Shown here: positions 1 through 6,344 of the stretch, one piece after another | Layout: the number at the start of each line of letters is the position of its first letter | Position numbering within the stretch: the stretch's first letter is position 1 | From: Candidatus Uhrbacteria bacterium RIFOXYA2_FULL_40_9 | Lineage (GTDB): Bacteria > Patescibacteriota > Patescibacteriia > UBA9934 > GWF2-40-263 | DNA: 9,414 bases | Direction: 5' to 3' | NCBI GenBank assembly: GCA_001791615.1 | Contig: MGEY01000023.1 | Span: 1-9,414 of the forward strand | Notes under the pieces: generated by a model | What the model was told of the DNA's origin: nothing | Seen by the model: only the letters and a program-made list of their open reading frames with translations | Databases searched by the model: none | Position numbers and translations under genes: made by a program

Positions 1-420
1 ATCCAATACGCTCCAGAGAGTGAACGGACAGAACTTATTGAAATGGGATTAAAAGATCAGGCTGTATCTGTTCGTCACAATTGTGCAGAAATGATCCAAT
101 ACACTCCAGAGAGTGAAAGAACAAGGCTTATTGAAACTGGATTGAAAGATCAGGATATCTCTGTTCGTCTCTCTTGTGCACAAATGATCCAATACGCACC
201 AGAGAGTGAACAAGAGGCACTTAAAAAACACCTTGCAGGCATTCTTAAAATGGGATTGAAAGATCAGGATATTTATGTTCGTGACTATTCAGCACAAATG
301 ATCCAATACGCTTCAGAGAGTGAACGGACAGAACTTATTGAAATGGGATTGAAAGATCAGGATGAATATGTTCGTCGCAATTGTGCGCAAATGATCCAAT
401 ACGCACCAGAGAGTGAACAA
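1..420 (+). repeat. Coding tandem repeat, 93-bp period (HEAT-like units)
   Basis: The ATCCAATAC word that opens each unit recurs at 1, 94, 187, 301 and 394, giving spacings of 93, 93, 114 and 93 bp. The block around AGAGAGTGAA and the GGATT(G/A)AAAGATCAG block are almost identical in DNA between units. The 114-bp unit carries seven extra codons between the two helices of its repeat. The array runs off the left edge, so the copy number is unknown. Confidence 0.9.
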
Positions 421-999
421 AAAGGACTTAAAGAACAAGCAAGAGTCTTAGGATATGAGTTTGTAGATCCTCATGATCTTGCTCTTCAAACCCCTTTGTA
501 TAAAAAAACACCTCAAGGATTCCTTCGAAAACAATTTGAAAAAACAGGTTCTGGAACAACACTACTTGGAGGAGAACTCAAAGAAAGGGTTATCGTGAGA
601 AGCATTGAACCTCAAACCTTAATGTCATGGAAAGAAGCGTTTGAAAACAGAGAATTCTGGAAAAAGAAAGGATTTGAGATTGTTCCTGTTGAACCCATTG
701 TGGGAATAAAACCTTCTAAGAAAGGGATTAAAGAAGTACATGTTTTTACCAGAGTGATTCCAGGACCTTCTGTTGCAAAATGGGAAGAAGCAACCTCACT
801 TTGGAGAAATGAGATTGAAACACAGAAAAAAACTATCATCGAAGGTCTTGCTGAACTCAAAATTGAACACGGTCATCTCCACGATGGAAACTTCGTCCTC
901 TACTTTCACAGGACCCCAGATGGAAAAGCAGATCTCAGCAAGCCTCCAATGGTATATGTGATTGATTTTGATCAAGCCGTTTCAAGTCCATCAAAATAA
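1..999 (+). CDS. HEAT-like repeat protein with C-terminal kinase-like domain (5' partial)
   Basis: The frame is open from base 1, so the gene begins upstream; 332 residues are visible. Residues 1-145 hold four complete HEAT/PBS-lyase-like repeats and the start of a fifth, built around I-Q-Y-A-P-E-S-E...G-L-K-D-Q-D-x-x-V-R-x-x-C-A-Q-M; such repeats normally form a protein-binding solenoid. Residues about 160-332 look like a minimal protein-kinase/aminoglycoside-phosphotransferase-type fold: a Gly-rich stretch near 183-191, a beta-3-like VIVR (197-200), a Glu-rich helix (203-222), a hinge-like FTRVIPGPS (249-257), a catalytic-loop-like HGHLHDGNF (290-298) and a metal-loop-like IDFD (321-324). 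The usual catalytic Asp in H-G-D-x-H-x-x-N is His292, and the protein ends eight residues after IDFD, so little C-lobe exists. It could be a pseudokinase or a divergent small-molecule kinase. Repeats are certain; the kinase relationship is a motif-based inference. Substrate and partner are unknown. Confidence 0.75.
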   Translation: MQYAPESERTELIEMGLKDQAVSVRHNCAEMIQYTPESERTRLIETGLKDQDISVRLSCAQMIQYAPESEQEALKKHLAGILKMGLKDQDIYVRDYSAQMIQYASESERTELIEMGLKDQDEYVRRNCAQMIQYAPESEQKGLKEQARVLGYEFVDPHDLALQTPLYKKTPQGFLRKQFEKTGSGTTLLGGELKERVIVRSIEPQTLMSWKEAFENREFWKKKGFEIVPVEPIVGIKPSKKGIKEVHVFTRVIPGPSVAKWEEATSLWRNEIETQKKTIIEGLAELKIEHGHLHDGNFVLYFHRTPDGKADLSKPPMVYVIDFDQAVSSPSK

Positions 1000-1010
1000 A
1001 AGACAAACAC

Positions 1011-1040
1011 AAAACTCCCCGCCTAAGCGAGGAGCTTTTG
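1011..1040. terminator. Bidirectional rho-independent terminator between the HEAT/kinase gene and HU
   Basis: The arms CTCCCCGC (1015-1022) and GCGAGGAG (1027-1034) pair around a CTAA loop, with one C/A mismatch on the plus strand. On the minus strand that mismatch becomes a G-T wobble, so the hairpin is slightly better there. T-runs follow in both directions: CTTTTGTTTT on plus, and TTTTGTGTTTGTC on minus. It sits between two convergent stop codons. Confidence 0.85.
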
Positions 1041-1048
1041 TTTTCAAC

Positions 1049-1330
1049 TTAGAGGATGGCATCCTTTGTTGCTTTTGCAACTCGGAATTTCACCACTGTC
1101 TTTGCTGGAATCTGAATGGTCTCTCCTGTGGCTGGATTGCGTCCAGAACGAGCTGCACGTTGCTTCTTAATCAACTTTCCAAGTCCAGGAATGTTGAATT
1201 CTCCGGTATTGCGAACTTCTCCGTAAGCGAGGTCAATAAACTTATCCCAGAATGTGGTTGCATCTTTTTTGGAAACTCCCATCAATTCTGAAAGGGTGAG
1301 CATGAATTGGCTCTTAGTCATTTTTGCCAT
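1049..1330 (-). CDS. HU-family histone-like DNA-binding protein
   Basis: A 93-residue protein, the usual HU/IHF length. It would bind DNA as a dimer, bend it and help compact the nucleoid. Residues 1-45 are the helical dimerisation part (MTKSQFMLTLSELMGVSKK...). The family signature is at 47-72: IPGLGKL followed by the arm R-x-G-R-N-P-A-T-G-E-T-I, with the DNA-intercalating Pro at 66. The C-terminal KFRVAKATKDAI matches the closing strand and helix. I chose ATG 1330, not the in-frame ATG at 1369, because a perfect TATAAT lies on that upstream ATG (1368-1373) and a transcript from it would start inside the longer reading frame. A second ATG at 1321 is also possible. No clear Shine-Dalgarno is seen. 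It lies downstream of the hydrolase on the same strand and ends at a shared terminator. Whether it is HU or IHF-like cannot be settled by eye. Confidence 0.92.
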   Translation of the reverse strand: MAKMTKSQFMLTLSELMGVSKKDATTFWDKFIDLAYGEVRNTGEFNIPGLGKLIKKQRAARSGRNPATGETIQIPAKTVVKFRVAKATKDAIL

Positions 1331-1367
1331 AAAGGTAAGAAAGTTAGAATTACTTAAATAATATGCC

Positions 1368-1373
1368 ATTATA
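1368..1373 (-). promoter_or_regulatory. -10 box for the HU gene
   Basis: A perfect TATAAT on the minus strand lies 37 bases before the ATG at 1330. The -35 region at normal spacing (CAGAAA) is poor. Transcription from here would give a leader of about 30 nt, so HU could be expressed apart from the upstream operon. Confidence 0.45.
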
Positions 1374-1396
1374 GTAACATAACCTGAATATTTCTG

Positions 1397-1963
1397 CTAC
1401 AAATCCAAAGTATCAACAAGAGGAAGAAGCTCAGGAATCATCACACAACTTTCCTCTTTATCGATTGGTCCAGAAAAATGCCCACGCCCTGAAAGTACCT
1501 CTGTTGTTGCACCCAATTCTTTTTCAAAAATCTGAGCATGATGTACAGGAACAAATGGATCATTCTCTGAGAAAATCGTAAAAAACTTCTTGCAATGCTC
1601 TTTCATTTTTGCGAAGTTAAGCGGTTTTTCAAAAAAATTCGCAATTTCAGATAATCCTAATGTATCTGAAAAGCCAGCAACAAGAATCACTGCTCCAATG
1701 GCTTCGTGATCCTGTAATGTTTCCAAATACCGCAAGATGGCAACACTCCCAATACTATGTCCAATTAACAACGTTTCTTCATCAGGATTTCCAATAATAT
1801 CTTGCAAAAAAGGTATCCACAGGCTCTCTTTGGGAAAAGCTGTTTCTGGCATTTCTGGAATGGAAACAATAAACCCCCGATTTTTTAGTTCTGATGCAAG
1901 CCAAGGATACCAACAATACTCAGGTTTCCCATCCCAACAATGGATAATGAAAGCACGCTTCAT
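1397..1963 (-). CDS. RBBP9/YdeN-family serine hydrolase (alpha/beta hydrolase)
   Basis: A 188-residue protein, the normal size of the RBBP9/YdeN family of small alpha/beta hydrolases. After the first strand comes a loop of the family type, HCWDGKPEYCWYPWL (8-22), then V-x-x-P-E-M-P. The nucleophile elbow is GHSIG (68-72), with Ser70 as nucleophile. The acid is probably Asp135 in FSENDPFVP and the base His162 in GRGHF, so the triad is complete. Family members act on unknown ester, amide or peptide substrates in the cytoplasm; no signal peptide is seen. The start overlaps the upstream Nudix stop by ATGA (1960-1963), which points to translational coupling. No terminator lies between this gene and HU. 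The family call is firm; the substrate is unknown. Confidence 0.88.
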   Translation of the reverse strand: MKRAFIIHCWDGKPEYCWYPWLASELKNRGFIVSIPEMPETAFPKESLWIPFLQDIIGNPDEETLLIGHSIGSVAILRYLETLQDHEAIGAVILVAGFSDTLGLSEIANFFEKPLNFAKMKEHCKKFFTIFSENDPFVPVHHAQIFEKELGATTEVLSGRGHFSGPIDKEESCVMIPELLPLVDTLDL

Positions 1964-2484
1964 AAAGCATTCTTTTTTACTAATTGGATGGCTTCTTGAA
2001 TAATTGGTTTTGTGTCTTTATAGTTTGAAGATTTCAAAATCTGATTCAAAGGCACCCACTTTACTCCATAGGTATGATGTTCTGGGTCAGATATAAGTTT
2101 AGCTTCTGGGGAAGTTTGAAAAAGAAAAAAATGAATATCCTTATGCACAAGCATGCCATTTTTTTCAAACCGATCTCTAAACCAAATATCTATCTTTCCA
2201 AGATAGTCAATAAGTCGAATCTCTTCCAAACCTAATTCTTCCAATGTCTCTCTGGCAGCACCTTCTTCTAAAGTTTCTCCTTTTTCCACACGTCCTTTTG
2301 GAAAAGCCCATTTCCCATAAGAATCCTTCATAAGCGCAAAATAAAAACCGCGAGGAGTGCACTTAAACACCACCCCGCCTGCTGAAATTTCTTTAACACT
2401 TTTCTGTGTTTGTACGCTTGCCTTATTCTTTTTCACTTGTTTGTGAAAGGGTTGAGAGGCTAAGGAGGGTTTCTTCATAATCAT
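1960..2484 (-). CDS. Nudix hydrolase (MutT/Ap4A-hydrolase-like)
   Basis: Nudix enzymes cleave nucleoside diphosphates linked to another group, using metal bound by the Nudix box. The box is complete here (residues 64-86): G-R-V-E-K-G-E, seven residues, then R-E-T-L-E-E-L-G-L. It follows the usual SAGGVVF first strand and GKWAFPKG, a pattern seen in Ap4A-pyrophosphatase and MutT-like members. The product is 174 residues from ATG 2484. The start is uncertain: ATG 2478 is two codons later, GTG 2436 would shorten the overlap with the protease gene, and none has a clear ribosome binding site. From 2484 the overlap with the upstream S41 gene is 62 bp. The first 30 residues are basic and polar and look disordered. 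Likely a house-cleaning or signalling-nucleotide hydrolase; the exact substrate cannot be told. Confidence 0.88.
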   Translation of the reverse strand: MIMKKPSLASQPFHKQVKKNKASVQTQKSVKEISAGGVVFKCTPRGFYFALMKDSYGKWAFPKGRVEKGETLEEGAARETLEELGLEEIRLIDYLGKIDIWFRDRFEKNGMLVHKDIHFFLFQTSPEAKLISDPEHHTYGVKWVPLNQILKSSNYKDTKPIIQEAIQLVKKNAL

Positions 2485-3712
2485 TAAGGAGAATCTCTCT
2501 GGCTTTATCTGTTTGTGGATCGATATGGTTATTAAAATCTTCGATCGTATAAGGAATTTCAACATCTGGAGCAATTCCTGTTTCGTTTATGGAACGCCCA
2601 TGAGGAGTAAACCATTCTGCAATCGTGACTTTTACAGCAGACCCATCTGGGAGTTCACGATAATCTTGAACAGATCCTTTACCATAAGTTTGTGTGCCAA
2701 CCAATACGGCATACCCATAATCTTGCAAAGCTCCTGAGACAATTTCTGAAGCAGAAGCACTGCCACCGTTAATCAAAACAATCGTTGGAATCCCATTCAA
2801 GCGAGGGGAAAAATATCCAGCAAAAGCTTCAGCATCTTCTTGTGTTTTTTCTATAACAACAATTTCACGTCCTACCCAAGAAGAAGCAATCTCAATGGCA
2901 GATGTTAACAATCCTCCCGGATTACTTCGCAAATCAAGAATAATTCCTTGCACATCAGAAGTGAGTGCTTCTTGCACAGCTTCTTGAAATAAATCTGAAG
3001 TATCTGCATTAAACGTATAGATTTCAATTGTCATGATCCCTTGATCATCCATTGCCCAATGCACACTATCAACAACAATTTTGTCACGTATCAGGGAAAC
3101 ATCTTGTGATTCCTCCCCTTCTCGCAAAATCGTCAAAACCACTTCCGTTCCTTTTTCTCCGCGGATTTGTACAACCGCATCTTCTACACTCATTTCTTGA
3201 GTGCTTTCTCCATTAATCGCTAAAATAGCATCCCCCGGTTTGAGTCCTGCTTGATCTGCAGGAGTATCTGGTAAGGGAGCAATGATCTGAAGTTGTTCAT
3301 CTTTAATACCAATCTCTGCCCCGATCCCTTCAAATGATCCTTCCAAACTGGACATAAAATCACTTGCTTCTTTTGGATCAAAATAAGTGGTATAGGCATC
3401 ATCAAGAGCATCAACCATTCCAGAGAGTGCTCCATAATAAAGTGTTTTATCTGAAACGGGTTGTTGATAATAAGAAGTTTTAATATATTGCCAAACATCC
3501 CAAAAGTTTTGAAAATCTACATCTTCTTCTAAATATTCTGGAATATCTCCTTGTTCAAGAATATTTCCTTCTCCTTGTGAGGAAGAAAAAGATACACCCT
3601 TTCGTCCCATTAAAAATCCAGAACCAAAAAGCGTGATAGCAAATAAAATCACAAGAAAACTTATGATGGTTCTTGAAAAAGGGCCTTGACGTTTGTGAAG
3701 TGAAGAAAACAT
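2423..3712 (-). CDS. S41 family C-terminal processing peptidase (CtpA/Prc type), membrane anchored
   Basis: A 429-residue protease that trims or degrades proteins at the cell surface, recognising C-termini through its PDZ domain. From ATG 3712: a basic N-terminus, one membrane segment (about 15-36), a helical region, a PDZ domain (about 125-210, with GIGAEIG and AGLKPGDAILAING), then the tail-specific protease core. LDLRSNPGGLL (259-269) is the conserved core strand. The catalytic dyad is Ser320 in GGSASASE and Lys345 in TYGKGSVQ, 25 residues apart as in CtpA. Two starts compete. TTG 3748 has an AGAAGGA-like ribosome site eight bases away and adds 12 residues. ATG 3712 has none, but lies seven bases after a TTGACG-17-TATCCT promoter, whose -35 covers that TTG. 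I prefer ATG 3712 as a leaderless start. It heads the overlapping protease-Nudix-hydrolase set. Confidence 0.93.
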   Translation of the reverse strand: MFSSLHKRQGPFSRTIISFLVILFAITLFGSGFLMGRKGVSFSSSQGEGNILEQGDIPEYLEEDVDFQNFWDVWQYIKTSYYQQPVSDKTLYYGALSGMVDALDDAYTTYFDPKEASDFMSSLEGSFEGIGAEIGIKDEQLQIIAPLPDTPADQAGLKPGDAILAINGESTQEMSVEDAVVQIRGEKGTEVVLTILREGEESQDVSLIRDKIVVDSVHWAMDDQGIMTIEIYTFNADTSDLFQEAVQEALTSDVQGIILDLRSNPGGLLTSAIEIASSWVGREIVVIEKTQEDAEAFAGYFSPRLNGIPTIVLINGGSASASEIVSGALQDYGYAVLVGTQTYGKGSVQDYRELPDGSAVKVTIAEWFTPHGRSINETGIAPDVEIPYTIEDFNNHIDPQTDKAREILLNDYEETLLSLSTLSQTSEKE

Positions 3713-3719
3713 GGCTTTA

Positions 3720-3748
3720 AGGATACTGCTTTTCTTCTTGAGCGTCAA
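3720..3748 (-). promoter_or_regulatory. Probable promoter of the S41 protease operon (leaderless)
   Basis: On the minus strand TTGACG (3743-3748), a 17-bp spacer and TATCCT (3720-3725) precede ATG 3712 by seven bases, so transcription would start at or next to the A of the ATG. The -35 matches the sigma-70 consensus at 5/6 and the -10 at 4/6. Confidence 0.5.
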
Positions 3749-3769
3749 AGAATTATTCCTTCTTTCTTC

Positions 3770-3798
3770 GTGACGAATGAGCTGTCTTTCGATACAAT
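3770..3798 (+). promoter_or_regulatory. Probable promoter of the PEGA-domain gene (near-leaderless)
   Basis: GTGACG (3770-3775), a 17-bp spacer and TACAAT (3793-3798) stand nine bases before ATG 3808. The predicted start of transcription leaves about three bases of leader. It lies in the short divergent gap shared with the protease gene. Confidence 0.5.
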
Positions 3799-3807
3799 AC
3801 TTATACT

Positions 3808-5142
3808 ATGTCAAAACGGTTTAGACGCCTCTTTTATTATCTCTTTCTGTTTGCTTTTCTTATTTCTGCTCCATTGGTTGTGCTTTATACTGCAGGATAT
3901 CGCTATCAACCTGGATTAGGAAAAATTGTCAGAACAGGAGTCCTCTCTCTTACAAGCACCCCAAAAGGTGCAGATGTTTATATTGACAGACAACTTCAAA
4001 GCGAAAAAACTCCTGCAATAATTGATACCATCCCTGCAGGAGAACATCTTTTTCGTATAGAGAAAAAAGGGTATAGCTCTTGGGAAAAAACTTTGATGAT
4101 CGAAAGCAATCTCACCACTTTTGCTAGTTCTGTTCTTCTTTTCCTCGATCAAGCTCCACGTCTTTCTCTTTCTCAAACCATTCCACTTTTTTCACCAAGT
4201 CCTGATGGCTCACGAATTGCTTTTCTTACCACAACTGACTCATGGGTTGAACTTTGGCTTTTTTCTAATAAAGATCAAACTACTACTCTTTTAACACGTC
4301 GTTCGTTCTCTTACAGTGATTCTCTTGAACTTTCTTGGTCTCCAGACGGAATGGTCCTTCTCCTTTTCTCTCCTGAAAATTATTCCGAATCTGTGCTTAT
4401 TCCCCTTTCCTTAGAAGAAGCTCCTTCTTTTTCTGAACTCGTTCAACCTATACAAGATATGTGGTGGGATGTACAACGTTCTCATCATCTTTTTTTACAG
4501 AATGAAAAAACGCTTTTTGAATTTGATGTTTCTAAAGGAGAAACAACAGAACTTTTTGCTTTAAACGGAACAGCTATGTCTGCAACAAATGGCTACTATC
4601 TTGCAGAAACTATTTCTGATCGAACAGTGGTAAGTCATCGTACGTCTTCAGAAACAACGATTCTGGCTTACCTCCCCCTTGGAACCTATGAGTTTCAAAC
4701 TTTACCAACCAATACTTTTCTTCTCCTTTACGAAACAACACATCAACGACTCGTCCTTCTAGACGCAAGTGGAAGTGATCAGCCTATTCTTCTCAATACC
4801 CAAGCCCCTTTGTGGCATTGGGAAAATGCTCTTTTGGTATACAGCAATGGATTTGATCTACATGTGTATGATGCAGAAAAACACCTTGATACAACCCTCA
4901 CACGTACCAGTGAAGAAATAACTGATCTCGCATGGTATCCAAACCAGCCTTATCTTCTTTACTCACAAAACGAAATCATCTACGCGTTGGAACTTGATCA
5001 TCGGGGAACACGTAATATAACCCCGCTTGTGCAAGGAAATTCTATTCAAAAAATTTGGACAGATGAAACAGGATATTTCCTCTATTTCTATGGAAAGATC
5101 GAGGACAAAACAGGGCTTTATTCAAAACGGCTTCAACGATAA
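3808..5142 (+). CDS. Membrane-anchored PEGA-domain and beta-propeller protein
   Basis: A 444-residue protein with a basic N-terminus and one membrane segment (about 8-28), so most of it should lie outside the membrane. Next comes GYRYQPGLGKIVRTG and a PEGA domain (about 45-112: L-S-L-T-S-T-P-K-G-A-D-V-Y-I-D...P-A-G-E-H-L-F-R-I-E-K-K-G-Y). Residues 115-440 are beta-rich repeats resembling TolB/WD40 propeller blades, with SPDG at 133-136 and 180-183 and later repeated Tyr/Trp-rich strands. PEGA domains are surface-layer or wall-associated beta domains without known catalysis, and propellers bind ligands or proteins. This architecture is common in CPR bacteria; that is recalled family knowledge. 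It is transcribed divergently from the S41 protease with a short gap, so the two could share control at the cell envelope. Its function is not known. Confidence 0.85.
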   Translation: MSKRFRRLFYYLFLFAFLISAPLVVLYTAGYRYQPGLGKIVRTGVLSLTSTPKGADVYIDRQLQSEKTPAIIDTIPAGEHLFRIEKKGYSSWEKTLMIESNLTTFASSVLLFLDQAPRLSLSQTIPLFSPSPDGSRIAFLTTTDSWVELWLFSNKDQTTTLLTRRSFSYSDSLELSWSPDGMVLLLFSPENYSESVLIPLSLEEAPSFSELVQPIQDMWWDVQRSHHLFLQNEKTLFEFDVSKGETTELFALNGTAMSATNGYYLAETISDRTVVSHRTSSETTILAYLPLGTYEFQTLPTNTFLLLYETTHQRLVLLDASGSDQPILLNTQAPLWHWENALLVYSNGFDLHVYDAEKHLDTTLTRTSEEITDLAWYPNQPYLLYSQNEIIYALELDHRGTRNITPLVQGNSIQKIWTDETGYFLYFYGKIEDKTGLYSKRLQR

Positions 5143-5150
5143 ACAAAAAC

Positions 5151-5186
5151 AAAAATCACCCAATGATGAACAAAGGGTGATTTTTT
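5151..5186. terminator. Bidirectional terminator between the PEGA gene and rmlA
   Basis: AAAAATCACCC (5151-5161) pairs with GGGTGATTTTTT (5175-5186) around a 13-base loop. A-rich and T-rich flanks on both sides let it work in either direction, and it lies between two convergent stop codons. Confidence 0.9.
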
Positions 5187-5191
5187 ATTCT

Positions 5192-6274
5192 TTATAACTC
5201 CACGGTGCTATTTTCTCCAATAACCATGCGATGCCCAGAATGTGGATGAGTTTTCATCACATCAACCACACTTGCATGCTGACCAATAATACTGTCAATA
5301 ATGCGCTTTCGCGTATCAATAGTCACATTGTTGAAAATAATGGAATGTTCTACTTCTGAACCTTTAATCTGCGATCCGTTTCCTATGGAAGTATATGGAC
5401 CAATGTAAGAGGCCTCGATCTGACAATTGTCTCCAATCACCACAGGACCACGAATCAAAGAGTTTGGACAAATACGCGTATTCTTCCCTATTTTTACAGG
5501 CCCTTGAATTTGCGTTTCAATGGGAATTTCACTTTCGATCGTAAACAATTCTTTTGGGGTATCATCTTTGATCAGAGCATTCCCTTCTAAAAGAGCTTCT
5601 GGAGTTCCTGTATCTTTCCACCACCCTGTAATTTCTTCATATCCAACCTTTCCGTTATCGATAAACCACGTGTTGATATCGGAAATTTCATACTCTCCTC
5701 GTTCAGAAGGTTGTATGTTTCGATAGGCTTCAAAATACTTCTCGTTGTACAAATAGATTCCAGTGACGGCAAAAGGAGAAGGGGGATCAATAGGCTTTTC
5801 AATAACACGCTTTAAGGTTCCATCTTCACGAAACTCTGGCACCCCAAAACGCTCTGGATCTTTTACGCGAGAAAACGCGAGCATGCAATCCAGATCTTCT
5901 TTTAAGAAACGCTCGACAAATCGCTGAATACTTCCGAGGATGATATTGTCTCCGAGAAAAAAAAGAAACTTGTGTCCGCGGAGTAATTCTTCTGCATTGG
6001 CCACCACATGAGCAACTCCTCGAGCTCCTCCTTTTTGTTCCAAATAAATAATCTTTGCTCCCCAATGAGATCCATCTCCAAAAACATTCCGCATGATGTC
6101 TGCCTCCCCTGGATTTACATTTATGATAATGTCTTTGATTCCTGCATTTGTCACCTTATCAATAACATGCCAAAGCATGGGCTTATTGGCTAAGGGAATA
6201 AGGTGTTTATTGATTGTCCATGTAATTGGACGTAAACGCTTGGCTTGTCCTCCTGCGGCAATAAGTGCTTTCAT
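5192..6274 (-). CDS. rmlA: Glucose-1-phosphate thymidylyltransferase, long form (RmlA)
   Basis: A 360-residue enzyme that joins glucose-1-phosphate and dTTP to make dTDP-glucose, the first step of dTDP-rhamnose synthesis. Residues 1-235 are the nucleotidyltransferase domain: the nucleotide loop AAGGQAKRLRPIT (6-18), HLIPLANKP (24-32), GGARGVAHV (82-90), GDN (108-110) with metal-binding Asp109, IEKP (158-161) and WWKDTGTPE (218-226). Residues about 249-350 are left-handed beta-helix hexapeptide repeats (IGKNTRICPNSLIRGPVVIG...), the mark of the long RmlA form, as opposed to the roughly 290-residue short form. The nucleotide loop has GQAKR where GxGTR is usual. ATG 6274 is preferred over TTG 6283 because it follows a TTGACG-17-TAAAGT promoter by eight bases. 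It is separated from the upstream rml genes by a terminator. The precise nucleotide (dTTP or UTP) is inferred from the family and rmlB. Confidence 0.9.
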   Translation of the reverse strand: MKALIAAGGQAKRLRPITWTINKHLIPLANKPMLWHVIDKVTNAGIKDIIINVNPGEADIMRNVFGDGSHWGAKIIYLEQKGGARGVAHVVANAEELLRGHKFLFFLGDNIILGSIQRFVERFLKEDLDCMLAFSRVKDPERFGVPEFREDGTLKRVIEKPIDPPSPFAVTGIYLYNEKYFEAYRNIQPSERGEYEISDINTWFIDNGKVGYEEITGWWKDTGTPEALLEGNALIKDDTPKELFTIESEIPIETQIQGPVKIGKNTRICPNSLIRGPVVIGDNCQIEASYIGPYTSIGNGSQIKGSEVEHSIIFNNVTIDTRKRIIDSIIGQHASVVDVMKTHPHSGHRMVIGENSTVEL

Positions 6275-6282
6275 ATATTCCA

Positions 6283-6311
6283 ACTTTACTTAAGAGCGCT
6301 TCAAGCGTCAA
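6283..6311 (-). promoter_or_regulatory. Probable promoter of rmlA (leaderless)
   Basis: On the minus strand TTGACG (6306-6311), a 17-bp spacer and TAAAGT (6283-6288) stand eight bases before ATG 6274. The predicted transcript has a leader of zero to two bases. The -35 begins only a few bases after the T-run of the preceding terminator. Confidence 0.55.
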
Positions 6312-6344
6312 TACAAAAACCCCGGGGTAAAACCGGGGATTTTT
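6312..6344 (-). terminator. Rho-independent terminator after the epimerase/reductase gene
   Basis: CCCCGG (6320-6325) and CCGGGG (6333-6338) form a GC-only stem around a seven-base loop. On the minus strand it is followed by TTTTTGTATT. It lies directly after the TAG stop at 6345 and should end the Nudix-TPR-rmlB-reductase transcript. Confidence 0.9.

Noticed and set aside
1..420. Ankyrin or TPR repeats in the first gene
   Set aside because: The G-L-K-D-x-D-x-x-V-R pattern with a 31-residue period is that of HEAT/PBS-lyase-like repeats.
962..1291. Plus-strand open frame of 109 codons
   Set aside because: It is antisense to the clear HU gene and crosses the terminator; its protein is Cys-rich and without recognisable motifs.
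1331..1369. Longer HU start at ATG 1369
   Set aside because: The extra 13 residues do not fit the family and the ATG lies on the TATAAT box.
1960..1963. TGA recoded to glycine, as in some CPR lineages
   Set aside because: TGA ends the Nudix protein at a normal length within an ATGA overlap, and none of the recognised proteins needs an internal TGA.
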